Part shown: positions 16,021 through 23,746 of the stretch, in pieces
Position numbering within the stretch: the first letter of the stretch is position 1
Layout of the letters: each line of letters begins with the position of its first letter
The notes under the pieces: generated by a model
Database searches by the model: none
What the model was told of the DNA's origin: nothing
The model's input: the letters and a program-made list of their open reading frames with translations, nothing else
NCBI GenBank assembly: GCA_030638325.1
Contig: DAOWEV010000193.1
Span: 1 to 40,738, forward strand
Direction: 5' to 3'
Length of the DNA stretch: 40,738 bases
DNA from: Bacteroidales bacterium
GTDB lineage: Bacteria; Bacteroidota; Bacteroidia; Bacteroidales; JAGOPY01
Translations under genes and position numbers: made by a program

Positions 16021-18693
16021 TTGAAGAGTTTTATCACATACAGATTCTCCCGGATATTAACTGTGTTATTATTGATAACAGTTATATTATCATGTTCCAC
16101 AAAAAAGAATACTTTTTCCAGGAGGGCTTACCATAATCTCACTTCTCATTATAATGTATACTGGAATGGCCGTGAAAGCCTTTGGGAAGGCGCTGATATA
16201 ATGAGAACCAAGGCAAAAGACAATTATACCAAAGTATTACCGGTTTTTAATTACGGAAAGGATGGGGATGCCCAGCAGATCTTTCCCCAAATGGACAGGG
16301 CCATAAAAAAGGGGTCTATTGCCATCCAAAAACACTCCATGGAATTTGGCGGTGAAGAAAAGGTCAAATGGATCGATGATTGCTACATGATGATCGGGGA
16401 GGCTTATTTTTACAAAAAAGAGTACATCAGCGCCCGCCGCACTTTTAACTTTGTGATCAGGGAATATGGTGAAAATGACATCAAATATGATGCGATGCTT
16501 TGGCTGGCGCAAACATATAATCAACTTGAAGAGTTTGAAAAATCTGAACCACTACTGAATCTTGTATCTAAAGACGTCGAAGAAGAGGATGTCCCCTTAG
16601 AAACAGTAAAGAAGCTGCCCCAGATCTATGCCGATCATTATATTCTTCAGGAAAAATACGACCTCGCTGTGGATCACCTCTATGAAGCACTTTCATACAA
16701 CCCGCCACGGTTGCTGAAGATCAGGATGCTATTCATCCTGGGCCAGATATTTCAAGGGAATGAAGATCTTAACAGGGCAACGGATCTTTACCGCCAGGTG
16801 ATCCGAAAGAACCCCCCTTATGAAATGGCTTTCCAGGCCAAGATCAATATGGCTAAGTCTTATGACGCTTCCACCGGAGACAGCAGACAGGTTATCAAAT
16901 ACCTGACCAGGATGCTGAAAGATGATAAAAACAAAGATTATCTTGACCAAATATATTTCGCCCTCGCAGAGGTGGCGCTGAAAGACAATGATATGGACCT
17001 GGCCATTGAATACCTCGGCTTGTCCGTCCTAAAAAGCACCAACAATAATTATCAAAAGTCAGCATCATCATTAAAACTGGCTGATATTTATTTTGAGATC
17101 CCTGAATATGAACTCTCGCAGGCCTATTACGATACTACGATGATGTTCCTCCCCAAAGACTATCCTGACTATAAATCAATCGAAGCTAAAACAAGTGTAC
17201 TCTCAGAACTGGTTATATATCTGATCACGGTGCAACATCAGGACAGCTTACAACGGCTGTCACGAATGAGTGAGGACGAACGGAGCCGTATCATCGATAA
17301 GATCATTGAGGATTATATTTTAGAGCAGGAAAGACTGGAACGGGAAAAAGAACTTCAGGAAGCATTGAACGCCCAGGATGAGTTGAATGCCAAGGCCGGC
17401 TCCGGACCGGTTGGTCCCGGGACCCCAATCGGAGGAGGGGGCGCCTGGTATTTTTACAACTCAAGCACCAAAAACTTCGGGCATTCTGAATTCATTAAGA
17501 AATGGGGTAAAAGAAAACAGGAAGACCTCTGGAGACTCAGTAATAAACAGCTCTCGACATTTGGTTTTGGGGATGAAGAAGGAATAGCAGTTGACAGTTT
17601 ACAGACCGGCACCGATACCCTGGTGATGGGCGCCGACGACCCCCTGTCGAGAGAATACTACCTGAAAGACATCCCGTTTACCGACGCGCAAATTGCTAAA
17701 TCCGATACAAGTATCAAGGAAGCCTTATTCCAGCTCGGAAGGCTTTATAAAGATGGTTTGAATGACCTCGGTGAGTCCAGGGAATCTTTTGAAACACTGC
17801 TGGAAAGATTTCCTGCTAACGACCACCAGCTGCAAACCTACTATTATCTTTATAAAATATATGAGGAGCTTGGAGACTTTGAGCAACAGGAGTATTATAA
17901 GAATCTTATCACTACTATGTATCCTGGCAGTGATTATGCAAAGGTGCTGAACGATCCGGAATATTTTAAAAAGCTGTCGGAAGAAACAAATAAAGTTAAC
18001 AAGCTTTACGAGGAAACTTACGAAGCTTATGAGGCGGGGCAATATTACATGGTCATTGCCAAGAGCGAAATTGCCCTTACTATGTATGGCGACACCAATG
18101 CGCTGGCGCCAAAATTCGAATTCCTGAAAGCCATGTCTGTGGGACGGGTTGATGTGCTGGATTCACTGGTTGCATCGCTAAAGCATATTATTCTGCAATA
18201 CCCGGATAGCGAAGTCAAGACCATGTCGCAAAATATTCTTGCCCATATCATGCTGGAACACCCGGAATTCGCTGATGAAAACTTTGCAGCCCCAAACCAG
18301 GAGCCGGTTAAAATATTTCCTTATAAATTAAACAATAACCGCATGCATATGTTCATCATGGTGGTGAAGTCGAGGGAGGTCAGGCTGAATCCTTTAAAAG
18401 TAAAAATATCCGATTATAACACAAAGTATTACAGCCTGGAAAATCTCACTATCAACAGCCTGGTATTGGATAATACGCATTACCTTATCACCGTTGGTAA
18501 TTTCACCAATGCCGTGAAAGCATTAAAATACAATGCAGCTATTTCGCAAAGTGAATATGTAAATTCCGACCTAAAACAGGAACATCATAAAAATTTTATA
18601 ATTTCGACAGAAAATTATCCGGTTTTCTTTAAAGAAAAAAATATAGAAGAATACGAAGAGTTTTATAATGAGAATTACAAGGATCTTAAATGA
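16021..18693 (+). CDS. sprE: T9SS TPR lipoprotein SprE/PorW
   Basis: SprE (PorW in P. gingivalis) is a TPR-rich lipoprotein needed for type IX secretion and, in gliders, surface movement; it is thought to connect the GldK-GldN ring with the secretion channel. The 890-residue protein has a lipoprotein signal (hydrophobic segment then VILSC, cysteine near residue 26). The conserved N terminus includes AYHNLTSHYNVYWNGRESL. Many helical TPR-like repeats follow (for example about 125-350 and 555-680), with a Gly/Pro-rich linker near residues 457-475. The C terminus is a beta-rich segment. TTG at 16021 is the only start compatible with the signal, as an in-frame TGA lies two codons upstream. It begins a run with bactofilin and atpZ. 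Confidence 0.88.
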   Translation: MKSFITYRFSRILTVLLLITVILSCSTKKNTFSRRAYHNLTSHYNVYWNGRESLWEGADIMRTKAKDNYTKVLPVFNYGKDGDAQQIFPQMDRAIKKGSIAIQKHSMEFGGEEKVKWIDDCYMMIGEAYFYKKEYISARRTFNFVIREYGENDIKYDAMLWLAQTYNQLEEFEKSEPLLNLVSKDVEEEDVPLETVKKLPQIYADHYILQEKYDLAVDHLYEALSYNPPRLLKIRMLFILGQIFQGNEDLNRATDLYRQVIRKNPPYEMAFQAKINMAKSYDASTGDSRQVIKYLTRMLKDDKNKDYLDQIYFALAEVALKDNDMDLAIEYLGLSVLKSTNNNYQKSASSLKLADIYFEIPEYELSQAYYDTTMMFLPKDYPDYKSIEAKTSVLSELVIYLITVQHQDSLQRLSRMSEDERSRIIDKIIEDYILEQERLEREKELQEALNAQDELNAKAGSGPVGPGTPIGGGGAWYFYNSSTKNFGHSEFIKKWGKRKQEDLWRLSNKQLSTFGFGDEEGIAVDSLQTGTDTLVMGADDPLSREYYLKDIPFTDAQIAKSDTSIKEALFQLGRLYKDGLNDLGESRESFETLLERFPANDHQLQTYYYLYKIYEELGDFEQQEYYKNLITTMYPGSDYAKVLNDPEYFKKLSEETNKVNKLYEETYEAYEAGQYYMVIAKSEIALTMYGDTNALAPKFEFLKAMSVGRVDVLDSLVASLKHIILQYPDSEVKTMSQNILAHIMLEHPEFADENFAAPNQEPVKIFPYKLNNNRMHMFIMVVKSREVRLNPLKVKISDYNTKYYSLENLTINSLVLDNTHYLITVGNFTNAVKALKYNAAISQSEYVNSDLKQEHHKNFIISTENYPVFFKEKNIEEYEEFYNENYKDLK

Positions 18694-18724
18694 TCTTACA
18701 GACTGATCACTAAATCTTAATACT

Positions 18725-19135
18725 ATGGCGAAGAACAATTCTCCTGAGTCGTCTACCATCAACACCATTGGAAAAGGCACAAGCATAACAGGTGATATTA
18801 AATCAAACGGCGATTTCCGTATCGATGGTCAACTGAACGGTTCCATAAATTCCGAAGGCAAGATCGTTGTCGGGACTTCAGGCGTAGTGGAAGGTGAAAT
18901 CGTTTGCCGGAATGCTGATATATCCGGTACCGTCAAAGCCAATATCAAAGTTTCTGAATTATTATCCCTGAAGGCTACTTCCGAAATAACAGGCGATATT
19001 ATCGCTAATAAGCTGGCTATTGAACCAGGGGCAAAGTTCTCAGGTACCTGTAATATGGAAACCCCGAACAAGCCACAGCTTAAACATCCACCTGCAGATG
19101 GAACCCTTAAGGAAAAAGAAAAAGTATTTGGATAA
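18725..19135 (+). CDS. Bactofilin (polymer-forming cytoskeletal protein)
   Basis: Bactofilins polymerise without nucleotide into filaments that localise envelope enzymes. The 136-residue protein has the normal architecture: a short polar N-terminal tail with NTIGKGTSITGDIKSNGDFR. A right-handed beta-helix of repeating turns follows at about residues 15-110 (GDFRIDGQLNGSI, GTSGVVEGEIVCRNADISG, ITGDIIANKLAIEPGAKF). A Pro/Lys-rich C-terminal tail ends it. It starts 31 nt after sprE and its last 38 bases overlap the atpZ start, implying one transcript. An M23 peptidase, the usual functional partner class, lies on the other side of sprE. Confidence 0.93.
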   Translation: MAKNNSPESSTINTIGKGTSITGDIKSNGDFRIDGQLNGSINSEGKIVVGTSGVVEGEIVCRNADISGTVKANIKVSELLSLKATSEITGDIIANKLAIEPGAKFSGTCNMETPNKPQLKHPPADGTLKEKEKVFG

Positions 19136-19385
19136 TTATGCCAGGTACTCCAGCATTGCATTTCAAATGATCGTGATCATCCTGATCGGGGTGTTCGGGG
19201 GGATCAAATTAGATGAATGGCTGAGTATGCAATTTCCTGTCTTCACAGTAATATTTTCAATCCTGTCAGTGATATTGGCCATCTATTATGTTACTAAAGA
19301 CCTTATAAAGGCAGGTGAAAAAAAAAAACATCATCAGAAAAGAGAGATAATCGGTCGATTCCAAATAATGATCAAGAGTGAATAA
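19098..19385 (+). CDS. atpZ: AtpZ/AtpI family protein (ATP synthase accessory)
   Basis: This 95-residue protein with two membrane helices (about residues 20-40 and 47-67) matches the AtpZ/AtpI family found upstream of F-type ATP synthase genes. The family helps assemble the c-ring or carries Mg/Ca. The signature LDNYARYSSIAFQM followed by GVFGGIKLDEWL is characteristic. The ATG at 19098 gives the family's usual start and overlaps bactofilin by 38 bases; a TTG at 19020 would add 26 residues unlike the family. It overlaps the next gene by 8 bases. The expected atpB does not follow in this window. Confidence 0.85.
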   Translation: MEPLRKKKKYLDNYARYSSIAFQMIVIILIGVFGGIKLDEWLSMQFPVFTVIFSILSVILAIYYVTKDLIKAGEKKKHHQKREIIGRFQIMIKSE

Positions 19386-19764
19386 ATCATCTAAAATATT
19401 TATGATAAGGCTCCTGGTGTTATCTGTAATACTTGGAGCAATCACACTGCTGTTTTACCAGGTACTTCCGGAGAACTATCTCTCACCTGCCACACCTTAT
19501 CTCATATTATTTTTCTTTGTAGTTACCTCATTGGTGCATTATATCCTGTTGAAGGCCACCGCCAACAATGCCAGGAAATTTGTGAATTCTTTTATGCTGG
19601 CAACCCTGATCAAATTCTTTGTTTACATTCCCCTGATCATTACTTATATGTATTTTAACAGGGAAGATCTGCTCCCCTTCGTGATCAGTTTTTTTGTTAT
19701 GTACATTTGTTATACCACTTTCGAAGTGCTATCGACCCTGAAGTACATTAAAAATAACAGCTAA
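19378..19764 (+). CDS. Small four-helix membrane protein, probably ATP-synthase-associated
   Basis: The 128-residue protein has four hydrophobic segments at about residues 10-27, 40-57, 73-92 and 98-118 and no soluble domain. I recognise no named family. In Bacteroidota a protein of this kind usually sits between atpZ and atpB, and an AtpI-like role is plausible by position. The GTG start overlaps the atpZ stop codon region by 8 bases, a sign of translational coupling. Downstream, in place of atpB, is a palindromic repeat and then folE. Confidence 0.75.
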   Translation: MNKSSKIFMIRLLVLSVILGAITLLFYQVLPENYLSPATPYLILFFFVVTSLVHYILLKATANNARKFVNSFMLATLIKFFVYIPLIITYMYFNREDLLPFVISFFVMYICYTTFEVLSTLKYIKNNS

Positions 19765-19769
19765 CTTTG

Positions 19770-20080
19770 TAACCATTTAGCTGTGACGTATATTTCATCA
19801 GCATGAAATGAAGCACTAAATCCGAATTTCTAAATCCTAAACAAATTTAAATGTCAGAAATACAAAACTCAAAACAGTGTATCTTTGAGGAAAGAACTTT
19901 GTTGATGATCTGCTGACTGGCGCATGGGTCAATAATAGTGAAATCTGAAAAGATGAATACCACAACACAGTTTTAAACATTTGAAAATTTGAGTTTTGAA
20001 TTTGTTTAGGATTTAGGATTTGGTGCTTAGGATTTATCAAAAGAAAACATTTGTATTGTATATAACACCTAAAATAGAAA
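19770..20080. repeat. MITE-like palindromic element, copy A
   Basis: A non-coding inverted repeat fills the 344-bp gap between the atpZ pair and folE. The left arm has TGTGACGTATATTTCATCAG, GCACTAAATCC and CTAAATCCTAAACAAATT. The right arm mirrors it with GTTTAGGATTTAGGATTTGG and GTGCTTAGGATTTA. The same arms recur at 39551-39790 and partly at 40586-40660. Outer ends (TAACCATTTAG and CTAAAATAG) are imperfect versions of the terminal repeats of copy B. Confidence 0.8.
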
Positions 20081-20108
20081 CCTAACTTGTATAATAAATC
20101 ATAGTATT

Positions 20109-20750
20109 ATGTCAAACGACAGACTCAAAGAGATGGCCGAAATCAACCTGATGGATGGCTATGAAAAAATAGATAATTACAATTACGAGAACATTGAAAA
20201 GCTTGCCGGGCATTATAAAGCCATCCTCGGGCTGATCGGGGAAAATGCCGATCGCGAGGGATTGCTGGATACTCCTGTCAGGGTAGCAAAAGCCATGCAA
20301 TTCTTCACGCATGGATACATGCTGGATCCGGACGAGATCCTCAAATCCGCCATATTCAAAGAAGATTACAAGCAGATGGTACTGGTCAAGAATATTGAGA
20401 TCTACTCGCTCTGCGAGCATCACATGGTCCCGTTCTTCGGAAAAGCGCATGTTGCCTATATACCCGATGGACAGATCGTCGGGCTGAGCAAGATCCCCCG
20501 GGTGGTAGATGCCTATGCCCGCCGGCTGCAGGTCCAGGAAAGACTAACCACCGAGATCAAGGATTGCATGCAGCGTACATTGAACCCATTGGGCGTAGCA
20601 GTCGTGATTGAAGCCAATCATATGTGCATGTCGATGCGTGGGATCCAGAAACAAAATGCTGTTACCACTACCTCTGATTTCACCGGTGAATTCATGAAAG
20701 AAGCCACGCGTGAAGAATTTATACATTTGATTGGGGCGGATTTGCATTAG
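20109..20750 (+). CDS. folE: GTP cyclohydrolase I
   Basis: FolE converts GTP to 7,8-dihydroneopterin triphosphate, the first step to folate and related pterins. The 213-residue length is normal. The zinc ligands and active site are present: Cys102, His104 and His105 in SLCEHHMVPFFGKAHVAYIP, and Cys173 in HMCMSMRGI. Other motifs are EGLLDTPVRVAKA and GLSKIPRVVDAYARRLQVQE broken here as GLSKIPR and VQERLT. The C terminus DFTGEFMKE is typical. It stands alone after copy A of the repeat family. No exact TAnnTTTG promoter was found close to the ATG. Confidence 0.97.
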   Translation: MSNDRLKEMAEINLMDGYEKIDNYNYENIEKLAGHYKAILGLIGENADREGLLDTPVRVAKAMQFFTHGYMLDPDEILKSAIFKEDYKQMVLVKNIEIYSLCEHHMVPFFGKAHVAYIPDGQIVGLSKIPRVVDAYARRLQVQERLTTEIKDCMQRTLNPLGVAVVIEANHMCMSMRGIQKQNAVTTTSDFTGEFMKEATREEFIHLIGADLH

Positions 20751-20869
20751 GGTGTTGAATCATAAACTTAACTAAGAGACTATTTACAGCTGACTTTCCT
20801 GCCAGATGAATACGCATTTCCAATGCTGGTATTATTTTTGATAAGATATTTTCCCTATCATAAATCCAT

Positions 20870-20877
20870 TACTTTTG
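20870..20877 (+). promoter_or_regulatory. Predicted -7 promoter element of the BAX-inhibitor-1 gene
   Basis: TACTTTTG matches TAnnTTTG exactly and lies 27 bases before the ATG. The -33 element is unclear. Confidence 0.45.
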
Positions 20878-20904
20878 CGTTCTTAACTTTTAAGCTGTAT
20901 AAAT

Positions 20905-21633
20905 ATGAATCTTCAACAATATGATAAATCTGTAAGCAGGCCCGCTACTGAAGGCTTGTCAACGGTTAGGACATTTTTATCGAATGTATTCATGTGGATG
21001 TTTGTCGCCCTCGGTATCACTGCATTAACTGCTTACTTGTTTGCCTCTGATGCTGCCCTGCTGGGGTATCTTATAAATTATGAAACCGGCAGTATGAGCA
21101 CGCTGGGCTGGGTGGTGATCTTTGCACCTCTCGGATTTGTGCTGTTGATGTCGTTTGGGTTTCAGAAATTATCTTACCCGGTATTAACATTGCTCTTTGT
21201 CATTTTCTCCATATTGATGGGGATGAGCCTCAGCTTTGTTTTGCTGGCTTACACAGGAGCCTCCGTGTTCAAAACATTTGTGGTTGCATCCGTCATGTTC
21301 GGCATTATGGCCGTAACAGGATACACCACAAAAATGGACCTTTCACGTTTCGGCTCCCTCATGTTCATGGGATTGATCGGGATCATCATCGCTTCCGTGG
21401 TCAATATGTTCATGCGCTCTGAAACCATGGATTATGTCATCAGTTTCATTGGAGTGCTGGTATTTACGGGACTGACCGCGTATGATGTCCAGAAATTAAA
21501 GAGAATTGGCGCTGGTGCGGAATATGGTGCAGAATCCACCAAAAAACTGGTGATCCTCGGGGCCTTAAACCTGTATCTTGACTTTATTAATTTATTTCTA
21601 TTTTTGCTGCGCTTTTTAGGAAACAGAAAATAA
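20905..21633 (+). CDS. BAX inhibitor-1/YccA family membrane protein
   Basis: A 242-residue multi-pass membrane protein of the BI-1 (TMBIM/YccA) family. Bacterial members include a pH-sensitive calcium leak channel (Bacillus YetJ) and the FtsH-interacting YccA; the role here is unknown. Seven hydrophobic segments are visible. The N-terminal tail leads into TFLSNVFMWMFVALGITALTA broken as TFLSNVFMWMF. The C-terminal family signature GLTAYDVQKLKRI is followed by GALNLYLDFINLFLFLLRFL, containing the acidic residue expected in the last helix. Length and topology are normal. It is a single gene, and a long palindrome begins 5 bases after its stop. Confidence 0.93.
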   Translation: MNLQQYDKSVSRPATEGLSTVRTFLSNVFMWMFVALGITALTAYLFASDAALLGYLINYETGSMSTLGWVVIFAPLGFVLLMSFGFQKLSYPVLTLLFVIFSILMGMSLSFVLLAYTGASVFKTFVVASVMFGIMAVTGYTTKMDLSRFGSLMFMGLIGIIIASVVNMFMRSETMDYVISFIGVLVFTGLTAYDVQKLKRIGAGAEYGAESTKKLVILGALNLYLDFINLFLFLLRFLGNRK

Positions 21634-21637
21634 TTTG

Positions 21638-21949
21638 TAATGCGAATTAAGGGTTGAGATTTTATTTAACCACAAAGTCACACTAAGGATGTCACAATAC
21701 CGATTGCTATCGGTATCACAAAGTATCCAAAGAAAAAATTTGATCTTTATGAATGTAGATATACAAATGGCACAAATACTCACTTATTTGAAGCTTTCAG
21801 GATGTAAGTTAGGCTTTTTGGCAAACTTCAAGTTCAGGAATTTGAAAGATGGTATTAACGGGTAGTTCTTTAATCCTTAGTGTGACTTTGTGACATCCTT
21901 TGTGACCTTTGTGGTAAAAAAAACCTCTTTCAACTCTTGACTCGCATTA
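21638..21949. repeat. 312-bp imperfect palindrome between the BI-1 gene and fabD
   Basis: The arms mirror each other from TAATGCGAATTAAGGGTTGA at 21638 to CAACTCTTGACTCGCATTA ending at 21949. Inner blocks ACCACAAAGTCACACTAAGG (from about 21669) and CTTAGTGTGACTTTGTGACA (from about 21877) also pair. The right side carries an extra repeat of GTGAC(C/A)(T)TTGTG. About 130 bases in the middle are not obviously paired. It fills the 352-bp gap; I see no gene in it. Confidence 0.75.
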
Positions 21950-21985
21950 ATAACGATAATTTAACCAGTTAATAACGGGAACACA

Positions 21986-22876
21986 ATGAGAGCATACTTA
22001 TTCCCCGGGCAGGGAGCCCAGTATCCAGGGATGGGACAGGATCTTTATAAAGATTCTGCAGTCGCCAGGGATATTTTTAAGAAAGCCGATAATATTCTTG
22101 GTTTTAAGATCACGGAGATCATGTTTGAGGGCACTGATGAGGACCTCAGGCAAACCAAGGTCACCCAGCCGGCTATTTTTCTGCATTCAGTCATCCTGGC
22201 CATGACGATGGGCGAGGATTTTAAACCGGACATGGTAGCAGGCCATTCTCTTGGAGAATTTTCGGCCCTGGTAGCCAATAAGACATTGTCATTTGAAGAT
22301 GGCCTCAAGCTGGTGTTCAAGAGAGCCCTCGCGATGCAGCATGCCTGTGAGCTGGAGCCCTCCACCATGGCGGCTGTTCTTGGAATGGACGACAAAGAAG
22401 TTGAAAAGATCCTGGATTCAATAAAAGATGAAATCGTGGTTCCGGCCAATTTTAACAGCCCCGGGCAGTTGGTGATCTCAGGCAGCATAAAGGGCGTTGA
22501 AATGGCTACCGAAAAACTTACCGAAGCAGGCGCCAAGCGTGTCATTCCCCTGAAAGTAGGGGGCGCTTTTCACTCCCCCCTGATGCAACCCGCCGGTGAT
22601 GAGCTGGCAAAAGCGATCGACAGTACCAAATTTATAAAAGGGATCTGTCCGGTTTACCAGAATGTTACAGGCCAGCCGGTAACAGATCCGGAGATCATCA
22701 AGAAAAACCTGATAGCCCAGTTAACTTCACCGGTACGCTGGACCCAGACATCTATAAACATGATCGCCGATGGTGCCAGTATTTTCATCGAGGTAGGGCC
22801 AGGTACGGTGTTGCAAGGCCTGGTGAAGAAAGTGAAGCGGGACGTTAAGACTGAGAGTGCGGAGCTTGGGAATTAG
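21986..22876 (+). CDS. fabD: Malonyl-CoA:acyl-carrier-protein transacylase
   Basis: FabD loads malonyl groups onto acyl carrier protein to feed type II fatty-acid synthesis. The 296-residue protein has the full active site. Gln9 is in the PGQGAQYPGMG loop, the nucleophile Ser88 is in GHSLGEFSALV, Arg113 follows in LVFKRALAMQ, and the catalytic His196 is in GGAFHSPLM. The substrate-binding EVGPGTVLQGL motif lies near the C terminus. It starts about 36 bases after the palindrome; its promoter was not clear. Its stop codon opens a short heptamer array and a strong hairpin before the convergent cpsB gene. Confidence 0.97.
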   Translation: MRAYLFPGQGAQYPGMGQDLYKDSAVARDIFKKADNILGFKITEIMFEGTDEDLRQTKVTQPAIFLHSVILAMTMGEDFKPDMVAGHSLGEFSALVANKTLSFEDGLKLVFKRALAMQHACELEPSTMAAVLGMDDKEVEKILDSIKDEIVVPANFNSPGQLVISGSIKGVEMATEKLTEAGAKRVIPLKVGGAFHSPLMQPAGDELAKAIDSTKFIKGICPVYQNVTGQPVTDPEIIKKNLIAQLTSPVRWTQTSINMIADGASIFIEVGPGTVLQGLVKKVKRDVKTESAELGN

Positions 22877-22903
22877 TTGACGGTTGACGGTTGACAGTTA
22901 TCA
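22876..22903. repeat. Short heptamer array GTTGAC(G/A) at the fabD stop
   Basis: Units GTTGACG, GTTGACG, GTTGACA and GTTATCA follow in register. The first base of the array is the last base of the fabD TAG stop codon. Confidence 0.8.
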
Positions 22904-22908
22904 GTATG

Positions 22909-22940
22909 GGTTGCAAGTTGAGAACCTGCAACTTGCAACC
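22909..22940. terminator. Strong hairpin between convergent fabD and cpsB
   Basis: GGTTGCAAGTTG, loop AGAACCTG and CAACTTGCAACC form a perfect 12-bp stem. An A-run at 22946-22954 lies on the cpsB side. There is no ideal T-tail for either strand, but the position between two converging genes suggests a shared transcript end. Confidence 0.45.
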
Positions 22941-22990
22941 TGCAACAAAAAAAATAGACAACATGTTGGCAAAAGTTGCACCCTAAATAC

Positions 22991-23734
22991 CTATAGCGTA
23001 TCGTTCAATATTTTTCCGGAATTTATCAAACGATCCAGGGAAGGCTCAAAACGTGCTCTCTCCATAGCCTCAAAATATCTCATGTTATGCAGGTCGGTAC
23101 CAATAAATTCGATCATGCCTTCATCGATGAATTTCGCGGCTATCTTGTTGACCGGGTCCGGGTAATACCCGGCAAGAGATATGGCATTCACCTGGAAAAA
23201 AACGCCCCTGTCTTTCAATTCCTCAAATTTCTTCCAGTCATTGAACCAGTATGAATACCTTTCGGGATGTGCCAGTATCACCTTGTAACCATCCACCTGA
23301 AGATTGAAGATAATGCCTTTAATATTCGGATGGGGATTGAAATATGATAACTCGATAAGGATATATTTGTCTCCGAAAGTCAACAGATCTCCTTCATCAA
23401 TTTTCTCCTGGAAGCCGTCATCCACAAGGTATTCTGCTGCGGCTTCAAGGCTTACCGGAATATTTTCATCCTGAATGGCTTTTCTGACATCCTGCAATCC
23501 GGCTTTTATGACCGTGGGCGTATTCCTGAAAAATTCCTGCTGGATATGAGGGGTTGTTACCAGTTTTGAGTATCCCAGGCCATTCAATTTCCTGATCAGG
23601 TCGATGGAATCTTCGAGTGTTCCCACCCCGTCATCAATACCGGGAATCAGGTGGGAGTGCATGTCGGCCACAAGTGGTGAAAGGCTCACAGGCTGAGATA
23701 GTTTTTTCTTTCCGAAAAGCTTTTTGAAGACCAT
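22991..23734 (-). CDS. cpsB: CpsB/CapC-type PHP-domain tyrosine phosphatase
   Basis: PHP-domain phosphatases of the CpsB/YwqE family remove phosphate from tyrosine kinases that control capsule or exopolysaccharide chain length. The metal-binding N terminus ADMHSHLIPGIDDG is present, with His28 and His30 counted from the TTG two codons upstream of the chosen ATG. TTPHIQQEF, HPERYSYW and a final EFIGTDLHNMRY follow; the last supplies more metal ligands. The ATG at 23734 gives 247 residues, a normal length. It is the last gene of the minus-strand nucleotide-sugar cluster, 12 nt after rfbB, which fits a regulator of the polysaccharide those sugars build. No matching tyrosine kinase is in the window. 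Confidence 0.88.
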   Translation of the reverse strand: MVFKKLFGKKKLSQPVSLSPLVADMHSHLIPGIDDGVGTLEDSIDLIRKLNGLGYSKLVTTPHIQQEFFRNTPTVIKAGLQDVRKAIQDENIPVSLEAAAEYLVDDGFQEKIDEGDLLTFGDKYILIELSYFNPHPNIKGIIFNLQVDGYKVILAHPERYSYWFNDWKKFEELKDRGVFFQVNAISLAGYYPDPVNKIAAKFIDEGMIEFIGTDLHNMRYFEAMERARFEPSLDRLINSGKILNDTL

Positions 23735-23746
23735 CAGCAAGTATTT

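Noticed and set aside
19837..20040. 67-codon minus-strand frame with NPKHQILNPKQIQNS
   Set aside because: It is translation of MITE-like copy A; the similar frame at 39649-39837 is translation of copy B. Repeat DNA, not genes.
22884..23165. 93-codon plus-strand frame after fabD
   Set aside because: It begins in the repeat and hairpin after fabD and continues antisense to cpsB.
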